From the NCBI RefSeq assembly GCF_003337375.1, contig NZ_QPJD01000005.1, positions 248,001 through 312,000 on the forward strand: DNA of 64,000 nt. Direction: 5' to 3'. Below the pieces are notes generated by a model, which saw only the letters and a program-made list of their open reading frames with translations, ran no database searches and was not told the DNA's origin. Position 1 is the first letter of the stretch, and every line of letters begins with the position of its first letter. A program made the translations under genes and the position numbers. The DNA is from Paenibacillus prosopidis (lineage in GTDB: Bacteria; Bacillota; Bacilli; Paenibacillales; Paenibacillaceae). Shown here in pieces: positions 1 to 9,355 of the stretch.

Positions 1-1995
1 AAACGGTATAGCCTCGTCGACGAATGGCAGTGATCCTGTGAGGGTCTTATTAGCAATAGCAAAGGCCGATTCAGTGCTCTTCATCGAAGCCGATGGTGTG
101 GCTTTGGCAAGCGTTGAAGTCAATTCTGCTGTCAAAGTACTGCCAGGCTCCAGCGTGTTTGCATTTTGTGTGACTTTAAGCGTTTGCACGATACTAGATA
201 GAATTTTGTCCTTGAATGGAACTAAATTTAAGCTTGTTAACAAAAAGGTAAGATTGAGACCATCAAGAGTCAACTCTTTTCCATTAAGTGCGGCAGTTAC
301 AGTTGCCTGTACCTTACGGGGAATCGAGGAGGCCCCGCTGTTCCCTGAGAGTGGAGGCAAGAACACTAGAGAAGTTTGAAGACTGCTTAACCCTTCAAGG
401 GTACGGAAGTGCTCTCCCTCCACCAGCGGAAGACCGCTGCCGTCAAATACGCTCCATGCGATTTTAGTAATTTCCAATGGCAGAGATAGTTCGCCTATCG
501 GAAAGTCGCCTGTAATGGGAAACCACTGTAAATCGGGAAGTGCAGCCGCTGCAAGCGGAGAGGCAACATTGGCAAGCTTCTCTAGCGGTGTCACTAGCTT
601 TATAAGAACTTGCTCACCGAAACGAAGTGACTTAGGCTTGCTTGATTTCACCTGAAATAAGGACTGAATTTGTTCTTTCACTAGCGGCAGTTGTTTGACC
701 AGTAAAGTGATAGGATTAGAGCTGCTTAATATGCCGTTTACTATACAAGAAACAGTCCCTTTTAATTCATATACTTGAGGGGTGGCGAGAGCCTCTGAGT
801 CTGCGATAATCGGTCGAATGAGCAGCTTCTGTTTAAAGGCATTCTCAACGTCAGATAGGAAAAAATCTTTCCCCAATGAAGGCGGTAGAGGTGTTGGGGT
901 ATCGGCTGCTGCACTAGCAGGCGTAACTTTATTAAGCTCCCATACCATTCCGGTGATCTTCCATGGTATGGACAATGCTCCAAGATTCAAAGTCCCGAAC
1001 GATTCGGATAAATCTAATGCCTTGTGAATCGTCTTTAATTCAAGAGGTTGGCCAGGCTGCAGCGCATGGAAGGAGTCCGGTATAAGATCGAATCCGCCTA
1101 GGATATCTGTGATAATAGAAGTGATGGATTGAACCGTGGTAGTCGGAGTGGCAAGGGTGAGAGTCTCGGTAACTCCGTTACATTCAGTAAGGACTTTCGC
1201 GGACGCATATGCCTCGTAATCTTCAGTCTGCGGGTGAAATAAAAAGCGAGATGTGATTTTGTCGAGTCCATCCGGCGCTTCAAAATCTTGACCTTCGATA
1301 AGCTTACTAGGAGCGACTGCTGACATGCTGGAATCAGTGGAGATCGGTTTCTTATAAGCTTCCCATAAAATGGAATGGATCGTAACAAGAGTAGGTTTTC
1401 CGTTAATAGGCATAGTCGTCTTGATGGGGAAAGAGCCAGTAGCAGAACCTGCTGGAAGGGATTGCAGTATGGTTGATAGACTTGCCTGCATATAGTCGCC
1501 GCTGCGCAGGATATCTGTTGAAGTAGACTCAGCTAAGAAGGATTCGAAGTATGTTGCCGACACAGTAGGGAGTAAGGTAATGGTTTCCGCACCAAATGTA
1601 CGTTCAGTTGAATAATGATTCAGATTAATTCTTGCTATTGGCTGCAGGATAAGTGCGGATTGTTGCTCCACTACAATTAAAGGGGTGATAATAACCTCAG
1701 TGTATTTGTCAGTTCGAACCTCTTCAATAAGGTAATCCTTCCCGCGAATAAGCTCAACCGTACCGTTCTTTAAGGAAGTGAAAATTTCCAATTCGTATGG
1801 GAAATCGTAGTTCTCACCATAGTAATATTCGCCGGCGTGCCCTGAGCGTGGGACAACTGGGAAAGCTGGTTTACAAACTCGATAGATGAAAGGCTGCCCT
1901 GGAGACAAAATACCATCAGCGGGACTCTGGGTGGTGAATAGATTTTGCTTTAACTCATTCAGATTGATTGGTACTTGTCCAATGATCACTTCCAT
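1..1995 (-). CDS. Repeat-containing protein of unknown function, 5' part only
   Basis: An uninterrupted reading frame of exactly 665 codons runs from an ATG at 1995 off the left edge. An AGGAG ribosome-binding site lies just upstream. I do not recognise the family. There is no signal peptide or membrane segment. The protein seems to contain at least three diverged copies of one module of roughly 140-160 residues. The copies are anchored by an I-x-x-(I/M/V)-x-W motif at W211 (HSILWEAY), W352 (TGMVWELN) and W514 (TKIAWSVF). Each is followed by a G-(Q/K/E)-(D/H)-F stretch (about 236, 376 and 528) and then by a V-x-x-x-x-N-G strand signature (about 267-274, 414-421 and 563-572). This suggests a beta-sandwich surface, tail-fibre-like or storage protein, but that is a guess. 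Several small frames on the opposite strand are shadows of it. Confidence 0.8.
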   Translation of the reverse strand, partial: MEVIIGQVPINLNELKQNLFTTQSPADGILSPGQPFIYRVCKPAFPVVPRSGHAGEYYYGENYDFPYELEIFTSLKNGTVELIRGKDYLIEEVRTDKYTEVIITPLIVVEQQSALILQPIARINLNHYSTERTFGAETITLLPTVSATYFESFLAESTSTDILRSGDYMQASLSTILQSLPAGSATGSFPIKTTMPINGKPTLVTIHSILWEAYKKPISTDSSMSAVAPSKLIEGQDFEAPDGLDKITSRFLFHPQTEDYEAYASAKVLTECNGVTETLTLATPTTTVQSITSIITDILGGFDLIPDSFHALQPGQPLELKTIHKALDLSESFGTLNLGALSIPWKITGMVWELNKVTPASAAADTPTPLPPSLGKDFFLSDVENAFKQKLLIRPIIADSEALATPQVYELKGTVSCIVNGILSSSNPITLLVKQLPLVKEQIQSLFQVKSSKPKSLRFGEQVLIKLVTPLEKLANVASPLAAAALPDLQWFPITGDFPIGELSLPLEITKIAWSVFDGSGLPLVEGEHFRTLEGLSSLQTSLVFLPPLSGNSGASSIPRKVQATVTAALNGKELTLDGLNLTFLLTSLNLVPFKDKILSSIVQTLKVTQNANTLEPGSTLTAELTSTLAKATPSASMKSTESAFAIANKTLTGSLPFVDEAIPF

Positions 1996-2244
1996 TTATA
2001 CCATCTCCTAGTCATTTTGTGGTTATGTATGGACATGATGCAAATTTTTGGTACTTTTTACTCAATAAGATTATAAGGTGTTGAGAGCTTGTCTGATATA
2101 GGAAAATAATCCTAATATACCGGCCTTTGACCAGCCAAGATGTGTGAGCTCACTTGGGCTTGTGACTGATCTGGCCCCTAAACTGCAAAGCAAGGACAGG
2201 AGCCTCATACATTTCTTTGGCGCCACTCGTCCAATGACCCTATA
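1996..2244. other. Non-coding stretch, origin unclear
   Basis: No supportable gene. Between about 2085 and 2240 the composition differs from the AT-rich promoter region that follows, and it reads like a fragment of something larger. I see no terminal inverted repeats or transposase remains, so I do not call a mobile element. Confidence 0.4.
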
Positions 2245-2259
2245 ATGAAAGCGCTTTCT
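2245..2259 (+). promoter_or_regulatory. cre site (CcpA operator) before the cellulase gene
   Basis: ATGAAAGCGCTTTCT matches the 15-base cre consensus WTGNAANCGNWNNCW at every position. It lies 225 bases before the cellulase start and about 20 bases upstream of a candidate -35 box. It predicts glucose repression of the cellulase through CcpA and HPr-Ser-P. Confidence 0.75.
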
Positions 2260-2276
2260 AGATTTTTATATGATTT

Positions 2277-2304
2277 TTGTGACAATTTATGGGGTGATAT
2301 TATA
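2277..2304 (+). promoter_or_regulatory. Candidate promoter of the cellulase gene
   Basis: TTGTGA (2277-2282) and ATTATA (2299-2304) are 16 bases apart, resembling a SigA promoter just downstream of the cre site. Other AT-rich hexamers nearby could serve instead. Confidence 0.35.
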
Positions 2305-2483
2305 TGCATTTATTCTTATATAATCAAAATGCACCGTAGAAATTCATACTCCAGTCTCCAGGAGGAAATTCCAAGAGACTATATAAATAGAAAGGGGGGA
2401 ATTAATAGAGTCGCTATCGGATGGAAGTTCTTTCGTTGAATTCATTTCATAATGAAGCAAAATAAGAGACGGAGGTTTTTGGC

Positions 2484-4127
2484 ATGCTGTCAAAATTTAA
2501 GTCATTCACGGTCTATTTATTAGCCATGGTATTGGTTTTTGCAACTGTCATTTTCGGTTGGAGTCCGGAAGTCTCAGCAGCAGAAACAGCTGATTTTACA
2601 CAATTGAATTCTTCACAAGTTGTTTTTGAAATGGGTGCAGGATGGAATTTAGGAAACGCATTAGATGCTAATATTAATGGTGTTCCTAGCGAAACGGCTT
2701 GGGGTAATCCAGTTATCACAAAAGCGTTAATACAAAAGGTAAAAGCAGCAGGGTTTAAATCCATTCGGATCCCGGTTACGTATATGAAAAAAATCGGTTC
2801 TGCTCCGAATTACACCATTGATTCTGCGTATCTGGCCAGAGTGAAAGAAGTTGTCGATTATGCTTACAGCGAGGGCTTGTTTGTCATTATCAATATTCAC
2901 CATGATGGCTATCACTCTACAACCCCCAATACCCCGTCAGATAATTGGTTGTTGCCGAATGCAAGCGATCAAAATACGATTCGAGACAAATTTAAAAAGG
3001 TTTGGCAGCAGATTGCCAATACATTCGTCAATTATAACGAGCATTTGATCTTCGAATCAATGAACGAAGTATTCGATGGGAAGACATATAGTGGGGAACA
3101 GCCTGACCTCACTATTTATTCAAACATTAATACGTTGAATCAAATCTTTGTGGACACCGTGAGACAAACCGGCGGAAACAATGCGGCAAGATGGCTGTTG
3201 ATTCCAGGTTGGAATACGAACATTGATTACACGGCAGGCAACAATGGTTATACTGGTTTTGCGCTTCCTACGGACAATAACAGATCCTCAACGATTCCAA
3301 GTTCCGAAAAAAGAATCATGATCTCCGTTCATTATTACTCGCCCTGGGACTTCGCCGGCGAAGAATCCGGCAACATCACTCAATGGGGAGCAACGGCTAC
3401 CAACGCTTCGAAAAAATCAACCTGGGGACAGGAAGATTATTTGGATTCGCAACTGAAGTCCATGTATGATAAATTCGTAACACAAGGATACCCCGTGGTC
3501 ATCGGTGAATACGGTTCCATAGATAAAACAGCTTTTGATTCAACGAATAATACTTATCGTGCGGCATTTGCAAAAGCAGTAAGCGGGGCTGCCAAAAAAT
3601 ATAGTTCTGTACCTATTTATTGGGATAATGGACATAACGGACAGTATGGCTTTGGATTGTTTAACAGGTCTACTAATGCTATAACTCAGCAGGGAATTAT
3701 TGATGCGATCATGAGTGTCATGAACACTTCTAAAATGAAAAACGTGACGACAGGGCTGTATATTGACGGCATAGGCCGTACGACCAACGGCTCCAACGCA
3801 GGCCAATGGAGCGCCGGCACCAGCAACAACCAACAATGGGTAATGGAATTCTACGGAAGCTATTACAAAATAAAGAATGTTGCTACAGGTTTGTATATTG
3901 ACGGCATGGGCCGTACCACAAACGGTTCCATTTGCGGACAGTGGAGCAACAGTACCAGCAACAACCAGCGGTGGGTGTTGGAAGCCTACGGAAGTAATTA
4001 CAGGATAAAAAATGTTGCTACCGGACTTTATTTGGATGGCGGCGGCAATGCTACAAATGGCTCCGACTTGAAATTGTGGAGCAGCAATTCCAGTACCAAC
4101 CTGCAGTGGCAGTTTGTTAATCCCTAA
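2484..4127 (+). CDS. Secreted GH5 endoglucanase with ricin-type lectin domain
   Basis: Extracellular beta-1,4-glucanase of 547 residues. A signal peptide (about 1-33, ending SAA) precedes a GH5 catalytic domain (about 40-412) with the hallmarks GWNLGNALDA, INIHHDG, the acid/base in ESMNE (E195), SVHYYSPWDF and the nucleophile in VVIGEYG (E342). These are the family catalytic glutamates. The last 130 residues are three copies of a ricin-type beta-trefoil (CBM13-like) unit, with KN-V-x-TGLY(I/L)DG at the start and QQW, QRW and LQW at the ends. This module likely binds polysaccharide. GGAGG about ten bases upstream fixes the start. A cre site and promoter precede it and a strong terminator follows, so it is a single-gene unit. 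GH5 subfamily and exact substrate cannot be fixed by eye; glucomannan or xyloglucan activity is possible. Confidence 0.92.
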   Translation: MLSKFKSFTVYLLAMVLVFATVIFGWSPEVSAAETADFTQLNSSQVVFEMGAGWNLGNALDANINGVPSETAWGNPVITKALIQKVKAAGFKSIRIPVTYMKKIGSAPNYTIDSAYLARVKEVVDYAYSEGLFVIINIHHDGYHSTTPNTPSDNWLLPNASDQNTIRDKFKKVWQQIANTFVNYNEHLIFESMNEVFDGKTYSGEQPDLTIYSNINTLNQIFVDTVRQTGGNNAARWLLIPGWNTNIDYTAGNNGYTGFALPTDNNRSSTIPSSEKRIMISVHYYSPWDFAGEESGNITQWGATATNASKKSTWGQEDYLDSQLKSMYDKFVTQGYPVVIGEYGSIDKTAFDSTNNTYRAAFAKAVSGAAKKYSSVPIYWDNGHNGQYGFGLFNRSTNAITQQGIIDAIMSVMNTSKMKNVTTGLYIDGIGRTTNGSNAGQWSAGTSNNQQWVMEFYGSYYKIKNVATGLYIDGMGRTTNGSICGQWSNSTSNNQRWVLEAYGSNYRIKNVATGLYLDGGGNATNGSDLKLWSSNSSTNLQWQFVNP

Positions 4128-4144
4128 TCATAACAAAAACAAAT

Positions 4145-4171
4145 GACCGTCCGCGAGGACGGTTTTTTTTC
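4145..4171 (+). terminator. Rho-independent terminator of the cellulase gene
   Basis: ACCGTCC, a GCGA loop and GGACGGT are followed by eight T residues, 18 bases after the cellulase stop codon. Confidence 0.9.
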
Positions 4172-4317
4172 TACAACAGAATATTGGCTGCCGTATCTTC
4201 GTGTTTATGCTATCGTTTCCGTTACCGCAATGGCAAATCTGGCATAGAAACGGTTAATATAATGGCTGGTTTCCTCACATAACTGAAAAAATCATACGCT
4301 AAGCAATTCGATATATG

Positions 4318-4358
4318 AAAAAAACCGGACCCTTTATTCTACAAAGGAATCCGGTTTT
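4318..4358 (-). terminator. Terminator downstream of the PhnB-like gene
   Basis: On the minus strand, AACCGGATTCCTTT pairs imperfectly with AAAGGGTCCGGTT and is followed by seven T residues. It lies about 105 bases after the stop of the leftward VOC gene. The intervening bases hold no supportable gene. Confidence 0.7.
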
Positions 4359-4464
4359 CGTAATCGGGTAGCTAAAACTCGTTGAATCAGTTCTCTCTGG
4401 ACCATGAAATCTGAGTAAGCCTCCTGAGGCTTCGTTTGTTGGCGTAGCGGAAGTCTGTATGCTA

Positions 4465-4899
4465 TTACTGCGGCTGCTCCCCTGGGACATTCACTTGGAA
4501 AGTAACCCCGAACTTGTCCTTTACGATCCCGTACAAGGGGCTCCAATCCGTCTTCTGAAGGGGCATGACGACTTGTCCGCCGTCTTCCAAAGCGGCGAAG
4601 ATTTCTCTCGCTCTTGCCTCTTCTCTAGGATGGATGGCAATCTGAACCGTATCGCCCGGCTGGAAAGGCATGCCTGGGAATGTATCGGAGAACATAAGAT
4701 CAGCGTCGCCGACTTTCAAGTGCGCATGCATAACGCGATCCTTCATGTCATCCGTCAACGGATGATTCGGGTCCGCAGGCATATCTCCGAACGTCATAAT
4801 GCTCAGCAATTTCCCGCCCAGCGCTTTCTCGTAAAAATGGACCGCTTCTTTCGTGTTGCCATCTAAACACAAATACGGGTTCAAACTGATTGACATCAT
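4465..4899 (-). CDS. PhnB-like VOC family protein
   Basis: A 144-residue protein of the vicinal-oxygen-chelate fold, of the type usually annotated PhnB or 3-demethylubiquinone-9 3-methyltransferase-like. Typical features are the opening SLNPYLCLDGNTKEAVHFYE, the middle ADLMFSDTFPG, and the end WSPLYGIVKDKFGVTFQVN. Members of this group are mostly of unknown substrate, and the methyltransferase name is historical. AGGAGC lies seven bases before the double ATG. It is monocistronic, with its own terminator at 4318-4358. Confidence 0.85.
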   Translation of the reverse strand: MMSISLNPYLCLDGNTKEAVHFYEKALGGKLLSIMTFGDMPADPNHPLTDDMKDRVMHAHLKVGDADLMFSDTFPGMPFQPGDTVQIAIHPREEARAREIFAALEDGGQVVMPLQKTDWSPLYGIVKDKFGVTFQVNVPGEQPQ

Positions 4900-5063
4900 T
4901 CAACAGCTCCTCTGGAACAATTTGGACAACCAAATTCATTATACACCAAAAAGGAGCTGCGTAAACAGTTTTTTACGAACATATGATCGTATAAAACGAA
5001 ACCCTGCGACGATAACTTTTTCCGTGCAGACTGCCAAGAACGACGTAAACTACACAAACTATG

Positions 5064-5771
5064 CTAACACCTTACATTTTTGCGTTTGAAACCAAGCGCC
5101 CCTCTATCTATAGACTTTTGAATATTTTCGGAAGCGAGCGAGATACTGCTTTTTGTCTTGCCCCGGCTGACTTCGACTGGGCCTACTGCCTTTGCGGTTT
5201 CAACTGCCTTATCATGGAGCGGCAAATATGAAATCCCGACTGTGTAGATAAAATTATTCATAGCGGATTTGGTTCGATCAGGAGAATCATGAATCGTATT
5301 TTCCACCTGATCTAGCATACTGGCAATCTTGCTTGCGCTAAATTCACCGTCCGGGCGATTACCCAAAAGCCAGCAGTAACAGCTCCAGCCTGCCGACATT
5401 CTAAGTTCTTCACCGCTTGCGATCCATTTGTCGGCAACAACTTGCGCAAAATCGGTTTCTGCCAATGTCACTGCAACCACAAAATCGGACAGCATATAAA
5501 AATATGCCGCATCCATCCAACGCTCAAAATCCGCTTCAGTCATTGTCATTGGGTCCGCAATGATGCCGGCAAAATACATGGCATCGTAGTTCCCAGTGGC
5601 GTAAAGCTGCTCGGCCAAAGGCTGATTTTTCTTGATTTTCTTTGCGATCGGCTTCATTTCGCCTGTAGCCACGCCAAAAAGCGGCTCGTGTGCGCCATTG
5701 CTTATGTAAGTCTTTTTGATTCGTTCCTTGCCGAGGGCTTCCAGTTCCTGCATAACCATTTCGAAATCCAT
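5064..5771 (-). CDS. DNA alkylation repair protein, AlkD-like
   Basis: About 235 residues, all helical, matching the AlkD-like DNA alkylation repair family (HEAT-repeat glycosylases that excise N3- and N7-alkylpurines). Recognisable stretches are NYDAMYFAGIIADP, MLSDFVVAVTLAE, SAGWSCYCWLLGN and SAMNNFIYTVG. Another ATG lies seven codons upstream, at 5792, but it has no ribosome-binding site. AGGAAG sits inside those codons, eight to nine bases before the ATG at 5771, which I take as the start. The catalytic residues of Bacillus cereus AlkD cannot be aligned by eye, so activity is inferred. The gene appears monocistronic. Confidence 0.82.
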   Translation of the reverse strand: MDFEMVMQELEALGKERIKKTYISNGAHEPLFGVATGEMKPIAKKIKKNQPLAEQLYATGNYDAMYFAGIIADPMTMTEADFERWMDAAYFYMLSDFVVAVTLAETDFAQVVADKWIASGEELRMSAGWSCYCWLLGNRPDGEFSASKIASMLDQVENTIHDSPDRTKSAMNNFIYTVGISYLPLHDKAVETAKAVGPVEVSRGKTKSSISLASENIQKSIDRGALGFKRKNVRC

Positions 5772-5886
5772 CGTTTTGCACTTCCTATTCATAGATTAAA
5801 TCAACTTTCACTAATAACTTACATGAGACATCTACTGGATTCCATGATTATTCCCCCAGTATTTTACTTTAAGTATAACATGCGTT

Positions 5887-5915
5887 AAAAAAAGGGCCAA
5901 TTAAGATGCCCTTTT
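5887..5915 (-). terminator. Terminator downstream of selO
   Basis: AAAAGGGC and GCCCTTTT form a hairpin with a ten-base loop. Read leftward it ends in seven T residues, so it terminates the selO transcript before the AlkD-like gene. Confidence 0.75.
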
Positions 5916-5973
5916 CTGAACACTTATTATGAAGTTTTTCTTGACGATTAATTGGTTGGTCTATGCTGCTATA

Positions 5974-7446
5974 TCAGGTACCGCAAAAGGTTCGGTAACA
6001 TGTTGGTGTTGCAGGCAGTGTTGAATACTCTTCCTGTTCGGGAGAGTGGGCGTAGGGGTTCGAAAGAACATGGAGAAGCCGCTCCATTACGCTGTAGTCT
6101 CCTTGCTTCACCGCGGCATCCAGCGCTTCTTCTACCCGGTGGTTGCGGGGGATTAGCGCGGGATTGCTGCTGCGCATCAACTGATGCGAGGAAGCTTTTG
6201 ACTCCTGCTGCCTGCCTAGTCTCGCCTGCCACAGATCATGCCACTGAGCAAATTCCGTGTTGCCAGACAGGACCGTATCCTCCGGCTTATCAAAAGTTAA
6301 GGCGCGGAAGGTATTGGTGTAGTCCGCACTACCCTTCTGCATCATACTAAGCAGTTCTTTAATAAGGGATTCATCCTGCTGCTCTTCGTTAAAGATTCCG
6401 AGTTTTGCCCTCATTCCCGCAAACCAATTTCGGAAATACAAGTCGCTAAAATCCGAAATCGCATCCTCCGCCAGTTTGACAGCCTGATCCTCGTCGTCAT
6501 GCAGCAGCGGCAAAAGGGTTTCAGCAAATCTAGCAAGATTCCATGCAGCTATCTGCGGTTGATTGCCATAGGCATAACGGCCATTAACGTCAATGGAACT
6601 GAATACAGTAGCAGGGTCAAAGGCATCCATGAAGGCGCAGGGACCATAATCAATGGTTTCTCCGCTAAGGGTCATGTTGTCCGTGTTCATCACCCCGTGA
6701 ATAAAGCCAACGAGCTGCCATTTGGCAATCAGCTCGGCCTGACGCTTGATCACTTCCTGAAGCAGGGAAAGATAGCGGTTCCCATCCGTGTCAACTTCTT
6801 TAAAATGTCTTTGCAACGTATAATCTGCCATGGCTCTGAGATCCTGGGCAGAGCCCCAATTCGAAACGAATTGAAAAGTTCCGACGCGCAGATGACTGGC
6901 AGCCACACGGGTAAGAACTGCACCAGGCAGCTCGGTTTCGCGGATTACGGATTCACCGGTTGTCACCACCGCTAGGCTGCGGGTAGTAGGAATACCGAGC
7001 CCATGCATGGCTTCGCTGATGATGTATTCGCGCAGCATCGGTCCAAGTGCCGCCCGGCCATCGCCTCGGCGGGAGTATGGCGTTCTACCTGGGCCCTTAA
7101 GCTGAATATCAACCCGATCTCCAAGGGGAGTGATCTGTTCGCCAAGCAGCAGAGCCCGACCGTCCCCTAACATGGTAAAATGCCCGAATTGATGCCCTGC
7201 ATAAGCTTGTGCAAGAGGCAAAGCGCCTTCGGGAATCTTGTTGCCAGCAAGCACCGCTACACCATTATCACTTTGCAGCGCTTGGACGTTCAACCCTAGG
7301 GAAGCTGCCAATGGACCATTAAGAATGATCAGCTTCGGTGAGCGTACAGAGGTTGGGTCCTGCCTGGTAAAAAATAGTTCCGGAAGGCGGGCATAACTGT
7401 TGTCGAAGTTCCATCCTGTTTCTATTAGTGCTGATTTCTCTGTCAT
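5974..7446 (-). CDS. selO: Protein adenylyltransferase SelO (YdiU/UPF0061)
   Basis: A 490-residue pseudokinase-fold enzyme. The SelO family transfers AMP from ATP to Ser, Thr or Tyr of target proteins and has been linked to oxidative-stress responses. Diagnostic blocks are [18 protein letters not shown], the nucleotide-binding [19 protein letters not shown], the active-site HGVMNTDN and DYGPCAFMD, and a C-terminal TFCGT. The usual length is about 480-490. The bacillar form lacks the C-terminal selenocysteine of eukaryotic proteins. AAAGGAG seven bases before ATG supports the start. It is a single gene with a terminator at 5887-5915. Confidence 0.95.
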   Translation of the reverse strand: MTEKSALIETGWNFDNSYARLPELFFTRQDPTSVRSPKLIILNGPLAASLGLNVQALQSDNGVAVLAGNKIPEGALPLAQAYAGHQFGHFTMLGDGRALLLGEQITPLGDRVDIQLKGPGRTPYSRRGDGRAALGPMLREYIISEAMHGLGIPTTRSLAVVTTGESVIRETELPGAVLTRVAASHLRVGTFQFVSNWGSAQDLRAMADYTLQRHFKEVDTDGNRYLSLLQEVIKRQAELIAKWQLVGFIHGVMNTDNMTLSGETIDYGPCAFMDAFDPATVFSSIDVNGRYAYGNQPQIAAWNLARFAETLLPLLHDDEDQAVKLAEDAISDFSDLYFRNWFAGMRAKLGIFNEEQQDESLIKELLSMMQKGSADYTNTFRALTFDKPEDTVLSGNTEFAQWHDLWQARLGRQQESKASSHQLMRSSNPALIPRNHRVEEALDAAVKQGDYSVMERLLHVLSNPYAHSPEQEEYSTLPATPTCYRTFCGT

Positions 7447-7778
7447 CGTATCTCCTTTATTCTTTTGTATTATCTACTTTAATATCATACTAGGCAGCCC
7501 TTTTAGTGTTTGCTTCTGCCAATTTATTATTCCCTATCCATTGTGTTGTGTTCACGTCTCATTTCACCCTCTTTATCCTACCACATTATGGTATCTTGAG
7601 ACTGATGATTTTCATTGAAATTCCAAGTTCTTCTTTTGATTCTCCTCCTTCAAAAGCTCATGATTACTCGTAAAAACACTTTGTTTATCGAATCAGCACT
7701 ACCTTTGTCACCCTTGCAGGGAGTCGCTTAAAAACGGCGAATTATCCATAACAGAACATCCGAAGTGGAGGGATAGAA
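7447..7778. other. Gene-free stretch between selO and the RacA-like gene
   Basis: The divergent promoters of the two flanking genes must lie here. I see no convincing hairpin, operator or small gene in these 332 bases. Confidence 0.5.
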
Positions 7779-8318
7779 ATGGGTACTTTGAAAACGAAGG
7801 ATGCCGCAGATCTGCTTTCCGTCAGCCAAACGACTATCAAACGTTGGGCTTCCACTTTCCCTAATTTTTTTCAAAAGGACCGGTTTGGCCACTATATTTT
7901 CTCGGAGCAGGAAATTGATCTGCTCATTCACATTAAAGACCGAATCGATCATGGGGAAACATTGGATCGCATTGCTCTTACAACTAACGAGCAGCAGCCG
8001 GAGCCTAAGCAAGATGAGACTCCCCTGCACACGCATGATCCGTCTGTGGAAGATATGTTAACCCGCATCGAGCATGTCGAACGCTCAGTCGAGCAGAAAG
8101 CCGACGAAGTCGTCTCGATACAACTGCTCCAGCAGCGAAAGGAACTCGAGGAGCTTCGCCAAATGATTGAACAATTAGCCGCTTCAGTCGAAACAATTCA
8201 GACGTCAAGCAGCAAAACCTACTCTTCACATGACGAGATTCACCAGGCTGCTGTAGCCAAGCTTCAGGCTCCGCCTAGGAAGCGCGGTCTTTTGCGCTCT
8301 TTTTTCTCATTTCTATAA
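7779..8318 (+). CDS. RacA-like MerR-type DNA-binding coiled-coil protein
   Basis: A 179-residue protein. The first 70 residues are a MerR-type winged helix (KTKDAADLLSVSQTTIKRWA, then FGHYIFSEQEIDLLIHIKDR). This is very like the DNA-binding domain of Bacillus subtilis RacA, the protein that anchors chromosome origins to the cell pole through DivIVA during sporulation. Residues about 90-150 form a Glu/Gln-rich coiled coil. The basic, aromatic tail (RKRGLLRSFFSFL) could be an amphipathic membrane- or partner-binding helix. Length and order match RacA (184 residues). GGAGG precedes the ATG at a good distance. A small MerR regulator of another kind is possible, but there is no effector domain, which favours a structural role. 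Confidence 0.65.
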   Translation: MGTLKTKDAADLLSVSQTTIKRWASTFPNFFQKDRFGHYIFSEQEIDLLIHIKDRIDHGETLDRIALTTNEQQPEPKQDETPLHTHDPSVEDMLTRIEHVERSVEQKADEVVSIQLLQQRKELEELRQMIEQLAASVETIQTSSSKTYSSHDEIHQAAVAKLQAPPRKRGLLRSFFSFL

Positions 8319-8343
8319 GGTAATAAAATGAAAGAGGGACTGT

Positions 8344-8369
8344 CCCTAAGATCTGAAAGGATCTTAGGG
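8344..8369. terminator. Perfect inverted repeat between convergent genes
   Basis: CCCTAAGATC and GATCTTAGGG are separated by six bases and lie 25 bases after the RacA-like stop and 12 bases before the stop of the converging gene. No T tract follows on either strand, so it may be a weak bidirectional terminator or a 3' stabiliser. Confidence 0.5.
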
Positions 8370-8380
8370 GTATCTAATCT

Positions 8381-9232
8381 TTATCCGTGCGGCGTCCAGC
8401 TTAACACCGTTTCCAGCATGATTTCCAATTTTTTTGCGCGATATAAATTCGGCTTGGTCCTTACCAGCTTGAATTCCACTTCGATGTACCGGATATATTC
8501 GCTGCACAGCCGCTCAAGTTGTTCCTCCGTTAATACATACAAGAAATGGCGGACAAATTCATAAGAAAGATACCCTTCCTTGCTCTCCAGGAATGAATGC
8601 GGTGACTGCTGGTACCACTCTTTGGCAAAAGCCTTCAAGGCATCGGTGATTCTGTCGTCGCCGCCTGACATCGCGTAAAGCCGGTCGCCCGAGATGAGGT
8701 TTCGGTAATTAACGGCATTCCCCTCAGGGTATGTATTCGGCAGGGCATAAAACTGCAGGAGATTATCCAAGATGTCAACATATTGCTCCGGTCCAGCGAG
8801 CTTGGCATGAAACTGGCATCTTATTGCGGCATGCGCGATATTCTTCAGCAATTGAAGGGCTTCCGCTGCTTCCTTTTTGCTAGGCGTACCTTCAAAAAAC
8901 ACTCCCTGGTTTCCCGCACGAATCTCCGCTCTGTCAACCGCATCGTGGAGTTCATCCTCGAACAGCTCCTTGCTGTAAGGCGCCCATTGCCCGAAGTGAT
9001 CCATCAACTCCGCATTTATGCCGAACTCTCTGCGGATGATGGAACTCAGGTGAATCCCGCCGCTTCCGCCAACCTGCGTGAATATTTCATGCAGCAGCTT
9101 TTCCAGCGATTTGGCTTTTTTTACAGCGTTCATGACCCCGTCGGGAATTGAATATTTAGCTGAAGCCTCTTTCTTCTCGAGCTCGACTACAAACTGCCTC
9201 AGTTTTGATAGCAGCGTTTCATGCACCCTCAT
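8381..9232 (-). CDS. Conserved-looking hypothetical protein
   Basis: A 283-residue soluble, largely helical protein that I cannot place in a family. It has no signal peptide, membrane segment or obvious catalytic motif. The N-terminal 45 residues are charged and helical (SKLRQFVVELEKKE). Other noticeable stretches are VGGSGGIHLSSIIRREFG, HFGQWAPYSKELFEDEL and a C-terminal helix ending RAKKLEIMLETVLSW. The ATG at 9232 has GGAG 11 bases upstream; a GTG two codons later has a purine run closer by and is an alternative. It converges on the RacA-like gene and appears monocistronic. Confidence 0.7.
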   Translation of the reverse strand: MRVHETLLSKLRQFVVELEKKEASAKYSIPDGVMNAVKKAKSLEKLLHEIFTQVGGSGGIHLSSIIRREFGINAELMDHFGQWAPYSKELFEDELHDAVDRAEIRAGNQGVFFEGTPSKKEAAEALQLLKNIAHAAIRCQFHAKLAGPEQYVDILDNLLQFYALPNTYPEGNAVNYRNLISGDRLYAMSGGDDRITDALKAFAKEWYQQSPHSFLESKEGYLSYEFVRHFLYVLTEEQLERLCSEYIRYIEVEFKLVRTKPNLYRAKKLEIMLETVLSWTPHG

Positions 9233-9302
9233 TCCCCCTTTTTCTCCTTATCATTCCACCGATTCGTTTTTTTAAGCTTGAACCCCTGATCCATATACCT
9301 CT

Positions 9303-9340
9303 TCAAAACAAAGAAACTGACCGCTGTAGCGACCAGTTTC
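9303..9340 (-). terminator. Terminator downstream of the broken SDR gene
   Basis: Read leftward, GAAACTGGTCGCT pairs with AGCGGTCAGTTTC and is followed by TTTGTTTT. It survives although the gene it served is truncated. Confidence 0.7.
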
Positions 9341-9355
9341 TCATGTGAATTTATA

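Noticed and set aside
2085-2240. Insertion-sequence remnant
   Set aside because: Composition is odd, but no inverted repeats, target duplication or transposase frame can be shown.
2245-2439. 64-codon rightward frame before the cellulase
   Set aside because: Its ATG is the first three bases of a perfect cre site, there is no ribosome-binding site, and a promoter lies inside it.
5769-5792. Upstream ATG as start of the AlkD-like gene
   Set aside because: No ribosome-binding site; the AGGAAG inside these codons serves the ATG at 5771.
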